Assembly (NCBI GenBank): GCA_039810885.1
Contig: JBDHXV010000008.1
Coordinates: 7,844 to 71,843, forward strand
Length of the DNA stretch: 64,000 nucleotides
From: BJGO01 sp039810885
Lineage (GTDB): Bacteria > Bacteroidota > Bacteroidia > Chitinophagales > UBA10324
Direction of reading: 5' to 3'
The notes beneath the pieces are model-generated. The model was not told where the DNA came from. It saw only the letters and a program-made list of their open reading frames with translations, and did no database searches. Both the position numbers and the translations under genes were made by a program. Of this stretch, positions 9,227 through 17,561 are shown piece by piece (the stretch's first letter is position 1; each line of letters begins with the position of its first letter).

Positions 9227-9787
9227 TTATGTAAGTTTAATTTGAAAAAACAAAATCAGATATACCCATAAAATATCTACAAAATGCCAGTATATGGATA
9301 CCATCTGTATTTGTACTATTTTATTGGGATTATATGGTTTTAGTAATGATTTAAAAAAGATTACAAACATCGCAACCATCCCACCTAATATATGCAAGAG
9401 GTGAACAAACGAAATCACATATACAAATGATCCGGCCGGGTTGCCATCTAGAAACATGCCAATAGACGCAAGTTTTAACCAGCCCTCGTATTGACCAATA
9501 GTAAACGCCACCCCAAGAAGCAAGGTTAAGCCTAATGCGGTTTTAAACACAGTATATTTCCCTTGCTTAAAACTTATATAAGCCAAGTGCATCGTAGCAC
9601 TACTTATTAAAATGATTCCGGTATTAATCCAAAAGATAAGCGGTATGTTAAATTGAACCCAATCATCTGCACGGCTTCTTACAATGTATGCACTCGTAAG
9701 CGCAGCAAATAACATTATGATAGAAGCGATTCCTAACCAGAGTACAAATTTTTGAGGATTGATTCTATTTTCTGTCAAGGTGCTCAC
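9227..9787 (-). CDS. Cytochrome c oxidase subunit III-like protein (second copy)
   Basis: The 186-residue protein is a shorter relative of subunit III with five membrane segments. It keeps VHLLHILGGMVAMFVIFF and the terminal VSIYWHFVDILWVYLILFF, which match the neighbouring subunit III. The start is GTG at 9787, overlapping the ctaB stop by four bases (GTGA), so translation is probably coupled. It may form the extra subunit III-type component of the supercomplex oxidase. Paralogy with the neighbouring gene is clear; any separate role is unknown. Confidence 0.85.
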   Translation of the reverse strand: MSTLTENRINPQKFVLWLGIASIIMLFAALTSAYIVRSRADDWVQFNIPLIFWINTGIILISSATMHLAYISFKQGKYTVFKTALGLTLLLGVAFTIGQYEGWLKLASIGMFLDGNPAGSFVYVISFVHLLHILGGMVAMFVIFFKSLLKPYNPNKIVQIQMVSIYWHFVDILWVYLILFFQIKLT

Positions 9788-10686
9788 GAGTTAATACGGT
9801 CAAGAAGTAAAGCAATCTGAACAATAGGCAAGTAAGCAAATGAACCAAACATTAAGCTACGAGCGGACTTTAATGAACATTGTCTGTACAATTCAATACT
9901 TTGATATAAGAACAATAACCCTGTGACTAGTGTAATCATTCCGGATACAATTCCAGTAGTGCCTAAATAGTAGGGTAACAGTGATATGGGTATTAATAGG
10001 ATAATTGAAATAATAATCTGTAATGCACTATACTTTGTTCTACCTTCGGATGAAGGAAGGAGTTTATATCCTGCACGCATATAATCATCAAAAGCTACCC
10101 AAGCTATTGCCCAAAAATGAGGGAATTGCCACATAAATTGAATTCCGAACATGAGAAGTGCTACGTGATCTAAGCGATTTGTGGCAGCTACATATCCAAT
10201 AAGTGGTGGCAATGCACCCGGAAACGCCCCTACAAATACGGCTATAGGAGAAAACCTTTTTAATGGTGTGTAAATAAAAGCATAGCTTATTAGCGCAACG
10301 GAAGAAAATAAAGCTGCTAACTGATTAAAATAAATCCATAAAATAGCGATACCGATCACAGCCATAATGCCGGCAACAAGAATGGCTTCAATGCTAGTCA
10401 TTCGTGTAGCGGGTAAGGGCCGATTCTTGGTGCGATTCATTAAAGCATCAAAATCTTTTTCAATAACCTGATTCAAGGCATTAGAAGCAGCAGTAGTAAA
10501 GAAGCCGCCAAGACAAATCATGGTAAACAAGTACCAATCAATTGCATTATGTACAGCAAAAAGATATCCAAAGGCCGATGAAAAGACCACCAAACTGGAA
10601 AGTCTAAACTTTACCAGTAACGCATAGTCTTTCAGTTTTGCTGAAACAGTATGCAATATGCTTATATGTAATGTATTTACAGTCAA
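9784..10686 (-). CDS. ctaB: Protoheme IX farnesyltransferase (heme O synthase)
   Basis: CtaB adds a farnesyl group to heme B to give heme O, the precursor of heme A needed by the oxidase encoded around it. The 300 residues carry nine or so membrane helices of the UbiA superfamily. The first Asp-rich motif is NQVIEKDFDALMNRTKNRP (about 92-110) and the second conserved segment is DDYMRAGYKLLP (about 201-212). The start appears to be TTG at 10686, as no ATG lies before the first conserved helix. Its place between the subunit I gene and the subunit III genes fits assembly. Confidence 0.93.
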   Translation of the reverse strand: MTVNTLHISILHTVSAKLKDYALLVKFRLSSLVVFSSAFGYLFAVHNAIDWYLFTMICLGGFFTTAASNALNQVIEKDFDALMNRTKNRPLPATRMTSIEAILVAGIMAVIGIAILWIYFNQLAALFSSVALISYAFIYTPLKRFSPIAVFVGAFPGALPPLIGYVAATNRLDHVALLMFGIQFMWQFPHFWAIAWVAFDDYMRAGYKLLPSSEGRTKYSALQIIISIILLIPISLLPYYLGTTGIVSGMITLVTGLLFLYQSIELYRQCSLKSARSLMFGSFAYLPIVQIALLLDRINS

Positions 10687-10704
10687 GATTGTTCTAATAA
10701 TTAA

Positions 10705-12564
10705 TTAACCGTGTACCGTTTCACCTGGCCTAATAGGTTCTGTTTGCGGTATAAAATCTTCGCCGTCTTTGCTGTAGTCATAAGGCCAGCGATGAACCTC
10801 TGGAAGCGGACCGTCCCAATTACCATGTCCCGGATGGATTTCTGTTGTCCACTCCAACGTAGTAGAGCGCCATGGGTTCTTTTCAGTAACCTTTCTTCCG
10901 TAGAACATGCTGTGAAAGAAGTTAAATACAAACATTAACTGCGTAAGAAATACGATTGCTGCAGATATGGTAATGAATTCATTCATCCCAACATATTGGT
11001 TAAATGTTTGAAAAGCTTCATTCGTGAAGTAACGGCGCGGCATTCCACTCATACCCATATAATGTTGGGGCCAAAAAATACAATAACTTCCAATCATCGT
11101 AATCCAGAAGTGAATGTAACCCATTGTCGTACTCATATGCCTTCCGAACATCTTAGGGAACCAATGATAAACGCCTGCAAACATTCCGAAGAATGCTGCC
11201 ACACCCATTACAAGATGGAAGTGTGCAATTACAAAATAGGTATCGTGTACCTCAATGTCAATCGTGGAGTTACCAAGAAAAATACCGGTTAATCCACCTG
11301 AAATGAAAAGTGAAACAAAACCAACGCAAAACATCATTGCCGGTGTAAAGTGCAAGTTACCTCTCCATAATGTTGCAATCCAGTTAAACACTTTTACAGA
11401 TGAGGGTATTGCAATTAATAAAGTTAGGAATACGAATACGGAGCCGACCAATGGATTCATACCTGAAACAAACATGTGGTGGGCCCAAACTAATAATGCT
11501 AAAACGCAGATAGCATTTAATGAAAGTACCATAGCCCGATAGCCAAAAATTGGTTTGCGTGAGTTTGTTGCCATGATTTCAGATACAATTCCAAACGCAG
11601 GAAGAATAACAATATAAACCTCAGGATGGCCGAGGAACCAAAAAAGATGTTGGTATAAAATCGCGCTGCCGCCACTATGTTCCATCTGTCCTATACCGGA
11701 AATGTAAATGTCGTGCAAGTAAAAACTTGTACCTAATGTTCTGTCAAAGATTAAAAGTATTGCTGCACCTAATAAAACCGGAAAGGATAATAAGCCTAAT
11801 ACTGAAGCAAACAATATAGCCCAAATCGTCAAAGGCATTCTGAGCATGGACATTCCTTTTGTTCTCAGGTTCATAATCGTTGTAATATAATTAAGCCCCC
11901 CGAGCAATGAAGATATAATAAATAAGGCCATACTCATTAGCCAAAAATCCGCACCTTGCTCTGCCCCAACGGCAGCTTCCTTAATAGCACTTAGTGGTGG
12001 ATATGCCGTCCATCCTACACCCGAAGCACCGCTGGGTAAGAAGAAAGAAATAAACATAACCACACCGGCCGCAAAGAAGAACCAATAGGATAACATATTG
12101 AGCACCGGTGATGCCATATCTCGAGCACCAAGTTGCAGGGGTATTAAAAAGTTTGCAAAGGTCCCACTTAATCCTGCTGTTAATACAAAGAACACCATTA
12201 TTGTTCCGTGCATGGTAATAAGCATATTGTAAAAATCAGGAGTCATTTTTCCATTCGGAACCCAGTGTGAGCCGAAAATGGAAGTCAATATTGGGAATGA
12301 CGTATCAGGGAATCCAATTTGAAGGCGGAAGAGTACCGACAACAAACCGCCAACCATGGCCCAAAAAATAGCCGTTACCAAAAACTGTTTGGCAATCATC
12401 TTATGATCCTGACTGAAGATATACTTTGTAATGAAATTATCTTCATGTTCATGATGATGCTCCGGTTCGTGAATTTCACCCTGTGCATCCTGAAAGTGCA
12501 CCGAATCGTAGGGTGTTAATTGTTCTTCGTTTACGTGATGTGGATGTGTATGAACTTCGCTCAT
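10705..12564 (-). CDS. ctaD: Cytochrome c oxidase subunit I
   Basis: The catalytic heme-copper subunit, 619 residues from ATG 12564 (a TTG three codons earlier is less likely). About twelve membrane helices are visible. ITMHGTIMVFF holds a low-spin heme ligand His, FLGHPEVYIVILPAFG (about 309-324) carries the CuB His, the cross-linked Tyr and the Glu of an A1-type proton path, WAHHMFVSGM (about 360-369) the two other CuB His, and YFVIAHFHLVMG the heme a and a3 ligands. A His-rich N-terminal extension of about 40 residues lies before the first helix. It reduces O2 to water and pumps protons, probably in a supercomplex with the ACIII proteins encoded upstream. Confidence 0.97.
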   Translation of the reverse strand: MSEVHTHPHHVNEEQLTPYDSVHFQDAQGEIHEPEHHHEHEDNFITKYIFSQDHKMIAKQFLVTAIFWAMVGGLLSVLFRLQIGFPDTSFPILTSIFGSHWVPNGKMTPDFYNMLITMHGTIMVFFVLTAGLSGTFANFLIPLQLGARDMASPVLNMLSYWFFFAAGVVMFISFFLPSGASGVGWTAYPPLSAIKEAAVGAEQGADFWLMSMALFIISSLLGGLNYITTIMNLRTKGMSMLRMPLTIWAILFASVLGLLSFPVLLGAAILLIFDRTLGTSFYLHDIYISGIGQMEHSGGSAILYQHLFWFLGHPEVYIVILPAFGIVSEIMATNSRKPIFGYRAMVLSLNAICVLALLVWAHHMFVSGMNPLVGSVFVFLTLLIAIPSSVKVFNWIATLWRGNLHFTPAMMFCVGFVSLFISGGLTGIFLGNSTIDIEVHDTYFVIAHFHLVMGVAAFFGMFAGVYHWFPKMFGRHMSTTMGYIHFWITMIGSYCIFWPQHYMGMSGMPRRYFTNEAFQTFNQYVGMNEFITISAAIVFLTQLMFVFNFFHSMFYGRKVTEKNPWRSTTLEWTTEIHPGHGNWDGPLPEVHRWPYDYSKDGEDFIPQTEPIRPGETVHG

Positions 12565-12577
12565 AGCGTACAAGTGA

Positions 12578-13630
12578 TTATGGGTTCAAAGATTTGTTTT
12601 GTGATCCTGATTCAGGTGTATTAACTGTATTTAAGGCAAACTTAGATTCCAGGTCTGTACCTTTAATTTGAGTATCGTAGAACGACTTTTGCTTTCTGAG
12701 CCATTTCATGTATTGTTCGTGAGAATCAACAACAACAACCATCCGCATAGCAGAATGCCCTTTTCCGCATATATTATCACAGGCTAATTCATAAACAAAG
12801 TCAGGATTACCTGTTTTCTCACGCATTTCATCGGTGGTCTCTGTAGGGATCAACCAAAAAGTTGTTGGTATTCCTGGTACAGCATCCATCTTAACGCGGA
12901 AGTGCGGCATACCGACACTATGAATCACATCACGCGAGCCTATCTTTAATACTACAGGCTTTCCTACTTCAAAGTGAATTTCATTTGCCATAAAATCGTC
13001 TCGGCTATTGGGGTCGCTGAAATTGATACCCAACCCATTCGTTTCATCAATCAGTTTAAATTCTCTTTTACCTAAAACTCCATCTTTTCCGGGATAGCGT
13101 ACCATCCAGTTGAACTGCTTGCCTGTTAACTCAACAATATGTGAATCTTCTGGTGCAGGACCGGTAATTCGAAACCAGTTATACAAACCAAAAACAATAA
13201 GTATAGTAAGTACAACTGCTGGAACAATAGTCCACCACATCTCCAACTTATTATTTTCAGGGTAATAGTAGGCTACTTTGCCTTTCTTTCCACGGTATTT
13301 GAATGCAAAGTAAAAAAGCAGAATATGTGTTAGAACAAATACAACGCCCGTAAAGAGCATATTAATATTAAAATTCAGGTCTATCCATCTTCCGTGAACA
13401 GACGACGCAGTCAATACCATTTTATGCCAGCTATCGTAGGTAGTCCATGCAATAAAAACAAAAAATACAATCAGGAAAAGGAAAAATAATTTACCGTTTA
13501 CATTATCTGATTCATCATTTGCCTGATCAGCACCTTTTAGAATGGCGATGTAATCATTTGCCTTAGATAACTGGAAAATAATAGTTCCAAAGGCCACTAA
13601 AATTAGCAGCACAAGTAAAGTTGTACTCAT
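12578..13630 (-). CDS. ctaC: Cytochrome c oxidase subunit II
   Basis: 350 residues with three N-terminal membrane segments (the first two residues-to-65 region plus the usual pair up to about 150) followed by a periplasmic cupredoxin domain. The CuA site is IHSVGMPHFRVKMDAVPG together with ACDNICGKGHSAM, which has the C-x3-C-x3-H-x2-M spacing. The residue between the two Cys that is normally Glu is Asn here. There is no fused cytochrome c domain, so electrons likely come from the ACIII heme subunits ActA or ActE. The gene is between actF and ctaD. Confidence 0.95.
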   Translation of the reverse strand: MSTTLLVLLILVAFGTIIFQLSKANDYIAILKGADQANDESDNVNGKLFFLFLIVFFVFIAWTTYDSWHKMVLTASSVHGRWIDLNFNINMLFTGVVFVLTHILLFYFAFKYRGKKGKVAYYYPENNKLEMWWTIVPAVVLTILIVFGLYNWFRITGPAPEDSHIVELTGKQFNWMVRYPGKDGVLGKREFKLIDETNGLGINFSDPNSRDDFMANEIHFEVGKPVVLKIGSRDVIHSVGMPHFRVKMDAVPGIPTTFWLIPTETTDEMREKTGNPDFVYELACDNICGKGHSAMRMVVVVDSHEQYMKWLRKQKSFYDTQIKGTDLESKFALNTVNTPESGSQNKSLNP

Positions 13631-13647
13631 TTGGGTTTTTTAGAAAT

Positions 13648-14853
13648 TTAAATTTCGTGATGTAAAGATTCGTCTAAGTACGGGTGGTTCTTGTTTATCA
13701 ACTCCGCATTTCCCAAACGTGTGTAGGTTACTAGTATTAATGCACCAAGGAAGAGACACGGTAACAGAATCTCTAAGATGCCAAAACCTGCTTCGTCTCC
13801 GGTGGCTCCGGGCATAACCATTAAGTAGAAGTCAATGAAATGACCTACAATAATAATTACCGCAGCAATGATTAAACTTACTACATTACGTTTAGCATCG
13901 CGTGACATTAGTACTAAAAATGGCAACACAAAGTTTAGGATGAACGTGAGATAAAAAAGAACGTCGTAATGCTCAAACCGTTGTTTGAAGTAAATAGTTT
14001 CCTCAGGAATGTTTGCATACCAAATTAACATGTATTGGCAGTATGCCAGATAGGTCCAAAAAATAGAAAATGCAAACATGTATTTGCCTAAATCGTGCAG
14101 GTGATTCTCATTAACTTCTTGAAGGTAGCCCTTTGATTTCAAATGAATAACAACTAAAGTTATTACAGCAATTCCCGTTACCCAAAAGCTGGAAAAGACG
14201 TACCAGCCGTACATTGTACTATACCAATGCGGGTCAATTGACATTAACCAGTCCCAAGAGGTTACTAAAATATAAACAGCAAAAATGGGGATGAAAACGG
14301 AAACCAAAACAAGATTTTTCTTATGAAAACGAATATCTCCAAGCTGTCCATTATCCGATGCAATTGAATTCTTTCTCATTAAATAAGCTAATAGAACTAA
14401 AGCTCCTACAAAGACGAAGAAACGGGCATAGTAGAAAACATTATTCAGATACCCTTTCTTTGCTGCTAAAATCGGATCGTAATCCGCTGACCCCTCTTCC
14501 ATTACACCGTGATGCGACCAATGAAATAAATCATGTTGACCAAAAATAAGCACCGCAAGCAATATAATTGAACCTATCGGTAAATAACCCATAATAGCCT
14601 CAGGTACTCTCTTTAAAACCACAGACCAACCACCCCAAGCTAAGTAATGTGCGGCAATAAAAAATGCTGCGGCCATTCCAATACCTAAGAAGAACACAGA
14701 GTTTAGCAACAGATTTGCCCATAAGCGATTCGGGTGCTCCCCCATATAAGCAAATAATCCGTATCCTAGACCAATAGCTCCTATAACAATAAGCACGTAA
14801 GCTATCATCTTCTGTTGCGATGTGAAGATGTATTTTTTTGTATCAGTTAACAT
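13648..14853 (-). CDS. actF: Alternative complex III subunit F
   Basis: 401 residues, about ten membrane helices, no cofactor motif. ActF is a membrane subunit of alternative complex III, related to the C-terminal part of the NrfD-like ActC. The position after actE and before ctaC is the standard ACIII-oxidase order. Conserved-looking features include FFIAAHYLAWGGWS in an early helix and the SSFWVTGIAVITLVV helix. With ActC it forms the quinol-facing membrane part of the complex. Confidence 0.9.
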   Translation of the reverse strand: MLTDTKKYIFTSQQKMIAYVLIVIGAIGLGYGLFAYMGEHPNRLWANLLLNSVFFLGIGMAAAFFIAAHYLAWGGWSVVLKRVPEAIMGYLPIGSIILLAVLIFGQHDLFHWSHHGVMEEGSADYDPILAAKKGYLNNVFYYARFFVFVGALVLLAYLMRKNSIASDNGQLGDIRFHKKNLVLVSVFIPIFAVYILVTSWDWLMSIDPHWYSTMYGWYVFSSFWVTGIAVITLVVIHLKSKGYLQEVNENHLHDLGKYMFAFSIFWTYLAYCQYMLIWYANIPEETIYFKQRFEHYDVLFYLTFILNFVLPFLVLMSRDAKRNVVSLIIAAVIIIVGHFIDFYLMVMPGATGDEAGFGILEILLPCLFLGALILVTYTRLGNAELINKNHPYLDESLHHEI

Positions 14854-14883
14854 GGGTATAGACGATGAAAAGTGAATGAATTT

Positions 14884-15534
14884 TTACTTTTTAGTTGTAA
14901 TGATTGGGTTTGCAGCTTTAACACTATCCATATAATGTGTTTGCATAGAACGAACGTAACTGATAACCATCCAAATCTGTGTTTGATCCAATTGTGAAGC
15001 ATAGGATCCCATTAAGTTGCGGCCATAGTGTACGGCATGGAACATCTTTCCTTCTGGTAGTCCCAATAAATTTGTACTAAAATAAGATGGCGGTGGAGGG
15101 AATGTGTTTTTAATTTTCGGATTATCGACGATGGAGCCATTTCCATGACCTCCCGCACCGTGGCACGGAGTACAATATATTTCAAACAAATGTTTACCTC
15201 CATTCAGTACGGTGCTATCAACCATCAATGGATTTTTAACATACAAACCGGCAGAATCGTATCCCGAAACGCTATTCGAATACTTGAATGGTTTATAATG
15301 ATTAAGTTGCCCCATATTGCCTTGATATAGAGGTATAGAACCTTTAACCGGAGTGCGATTGGTAACACTATCACTAAACACCGGATTAGATGAATAGGTC
15401 TCGTATGCAACTGAGTGCGCCATGTCCGGCATATATTCATACCCAGGCTTTGACGGATCATCCGAGCAAGAGGTTAGGAATACGGTAGCAGCCGTTAGCA
15501 TCAAATAAGTAAAAATGGAATTCAGATATCTCAT
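14884..15534 (-). CDS. actE: Alternative complex III monoheme cytochrome c
   Basis: A 216-residue lipoprotein: the signal ends in VFLTSC (lipobox Cys about 23). One heme c site, YCTPCHG, lies near residue 121 (CxxCH), and the later Met in the NLMGSYASQL segment is a candidate sixth ligand. ActE is the small class I cytochrome c of the quinol:cytochrome c oxidoreductase complex and may pass electrons to CuA of the linked oxidase. It is located between actD and actF in the operon. Confidence 0.92.
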   Translation of the reverse strand: MRYLNSIFTYLMLTAATVFLTSCSDDPSKPGYEYMPDMAHSVAYETYSSNPVFSDSVTNRTPVKGSIPLYQGNMGQLNHYKPFKYSNSVSGYDSAGLYVKNPLMVDSTVLNGGKHLFEIYCTPCHGAGGHGNGSIVDNPKIKNTFPPPPSYFSTNLLGLPEGKMFHAVHYGRNLMGSYASQLDQTQIWMVISYVRSMQTHYMDSVKAANPIITTKK

Positions 15535-15558
15535 AAACTGAATGTGTCTTCTGTTTTT

Positions 15559-16095
15559 TTAGTAATGACGTTTAAGATTCTTCTCTTTGATTTCAAAAGC
15601 ACCGCTTTCTTTCAGAATGCTGTTAATCTTTATTTCTTGTTCAGCATTAAGTTTATTGTCTTTGTTAAATACGATGCAGAACGTGTCGTCTGTAATTCGA
15701 TCATCTAATTTCTCGCGAATGCGACCCGGATACAATCCGCTGCGTAGCAAGAAAGTTAAAGTCATACCTATACCGGACAAAAGAACCGTAAATTCAAAAA
15801 CAATCGGTATAAAAGCAGGGAAGGTGAAGTATGGCTTACCACCATAAATCATCGGCCAATCGCTGGTGAACACCCAACTCATAAATCCAAGCGCTATGGC
15901 AGTTCCTGCAAATCCATATACGAATCCGGTTATGTGAAGTCGTGATTCTTTGAGCCCCATTGCATTATCTAACCCGTGTACGGGGAATGGAGTAAGAACA
16001 TCATAAATCTTGATACCCTCAGCACGTATATTTTTAACTGCATTAATGAGTACCTCTTCATCTTTAAACAATCCAATGATATAGTTGTTTGCCAT
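15559..16095 (-). CDS. actD: Alternative complex III subunit D (DUF3341)
   Basis: 178 residues. A soluble N-terminal part (about 1-55, starting YIIGLFKDEEVLINAVKNI) is followed by two membrane helices (about 58-80 and 94-118) and a short cytoplasmic tail containing GLYPGRIREKLDDRITDD. This is the DUF3341 pattern of ActD, a structural membrane subunit of ACIII without cofactors. The gene has the usual position between actC and actE. Confidence 0.9.
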   Translation of the reverse strand: MANNYIIGLFKDEEVLINAVKNIRAEGIKIYDVLTPFPVHGLDNAMGLKESRLHITGFVYGFAGTAIALGFMSWVFTSDWPMIYGGKPYFTFPAFIPIVFEFTVLLSGIGMTLTFLLRSGLYPGRIREKLDDRITDDTFCIVFNKDNKLNAEQEIKINSILKESGAFEIKEKNLKRHY

Positions 16096-16106
16096 GTTTT
16101 TACGAA

Positions 16107-17543
16107 TTATGGTTTAGTTGGTTGATAAGCTCCATGACCGTGTGATTGAATATCTGCGTGTGCATGCGAAGCAGCATAAGCACTCTTTTGTGCTTCCCCA
16201 CTCGTCTTTAAAATAGCTTTTACCTCAGCCATTGCAATTACAGGTAATGTTTTTGCAAATAGAAGGAATGCGGTAAAGAATAAGCCGATAGTTCCGGCAT
16301 AGATACTGATTTCGACCCAAGTTGGTGAATATAATGCCCAAGATGAGGGAATATAATCACGATGTATTGAAGTAACAATAATTACGAAACGCTCAAACCA
16401 CATACCGATATTAATCACGATAGTCATAAAGAACGTGAACGCAACATTACGACGCAATTTAGGGAACCAGAAAAGCTGCGGAGAGATTACGTTGCACGTC
16501 ATCATACCCCAATATGACCACCAATAAGGTCCCATTGCGCGATTCATAAAAGCGTATTGTTCATATATACTTTGAGAATACCATGCTGTAAATAGTTCGG
16601 TTAAGTATGCGCATCCAACAATGGAGCCGGTCAACACAATAATCTTATTCATAGATTCAATATGACCTATAGTAATATATTCTTTAAGATTTAAAACTTT
16701 ACGAGTAATGATCATCAGCGTCAAAACCATTGCAAAACCGGAAAAGATAGCACCGGCAACAAAGTAGGGCGGGAAAATGGTGGTGTGCCATCCTGGAACT
16801 ACTGAGGTGGCGAAGTCAAACGATACGATAGTATGTACAGAAAGTACCAGTGGTGTAGATAATCCCGCAAGTACTAAGGATAATGATTCGTGGCGCTGCC
16901 AATGTTTTGCAGAACCGGTCCAGCCGAAACTCATAATATTGTATGCCACCTTGGCAATTTTCGATTTTGCTCGATCGCGAACAGAGGCCACATCGGGTAT
17001 TAATCCGGTGTACCAGAAAAGTAAGGATATGGTGAAGTACGTAGAGATAGCAAACACGTCCCACAATAATGGAGAATTAAAGTTGACCCAAAGTGGCCCG
17101 CGTGAGTTAGGATATGGTAGAGTGAAGAACATCAACCATACTCGTCCCATGTGAAAGATTGGAAATAATCCTGCGCAGATTACTGCAAAAATGGTCATCG
17201 CCTCAGCAGCACGGTTTACTGCGGTACGCCATTTCTGTCGGAACAATAATAAAATCGCTGAGATAAGAGTCCCGGCATGACCAATACCAATCCACCATAC
17301 GAAGTTGGTGATATCCCAACCCCAACCTACAGTTTTGTTTAATCCCCAAACGCCGATGCCGTACCATACTGTCCAGCCGAGGGCAAAAAATCCCCAGCAC
17401 ATCAGTATGGCGGAAAGGGTAATGGAGATAAGCCATGAGCGCGAAGGCTTCGCTTCAATAGGCCTACAGATATCTTCCGTTATCTTGTGATAATCTTTGG
17501 TGCCTTCAATGAGTGGGGCGCGTATGATTGATTCTGCTTTCAT
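16107..17543 (-). CDS. actC: Alternative complex III NrfD-like membrane subunit
   Basis: A 478-residue integral membrane protein of the NrfD/PsrC family with about ten helices. ActC holds the quinol-binding site and carries no heme. The first transmembrane block begins near residue 35, WGWDITNFVWWIGIGHAGT (about 75-93) is a conserved helix pair region, and a His-rich tail (SHAHADIQSHGHG) ends the protein. It sits between actB and actD, as in characterised ACIII operons. Confidence 0.94.
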   Translation of the reverse strand: MKAESIIRAPLIEGTKDYHKITEDICRPIEAKPSRSWLISITLSAILMCWGFFALGWTVWYGIGVWGLNKTVGWGWDITNFVWWIGIGHAGTLISAILLLFRQKWRTAVNRAAEAMTIFAVICAGLFPIFHMGRVWLMFFTLPYPNSRGPLWVNFNSPLLWDVFAISTYFTISLLFWYTGLIPDVASVRDRAKSKIAKVAYNIMSFGWTGSAKHWQRHESLSLVLAGLSTPLVLSVHTIVSFDFATSVVPGWHTTIFPPYFVAGAIFSGFAMVLTLMIITRKVLNLKEYITIGHIESMNKIIVLTGSIVGCAYLTELFTAWYSQSIYEQYAFMNRAMGPYWWSYWGMMTCNVISPQLFWFPKLRRNVAFTFFMTIVINIGMWFERFVIIVTSIHRDYIPSSWALYSPTWVEISIYAGTIGLFFTAFLLFAKTLPVIAMAEVKAILKTSGEAQKSAYAASHAHADIQSHGHGAYQPTKP

Positions 17544-17561
17544 AAAGCGTTTAGGATGATC

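Noticed and set aside
8519..9787. Frameshifted single subunit III gene
   Set aside because: Both frames are complete, each with its own membrane helices and WHFVD end, so they are two paralogous genes.
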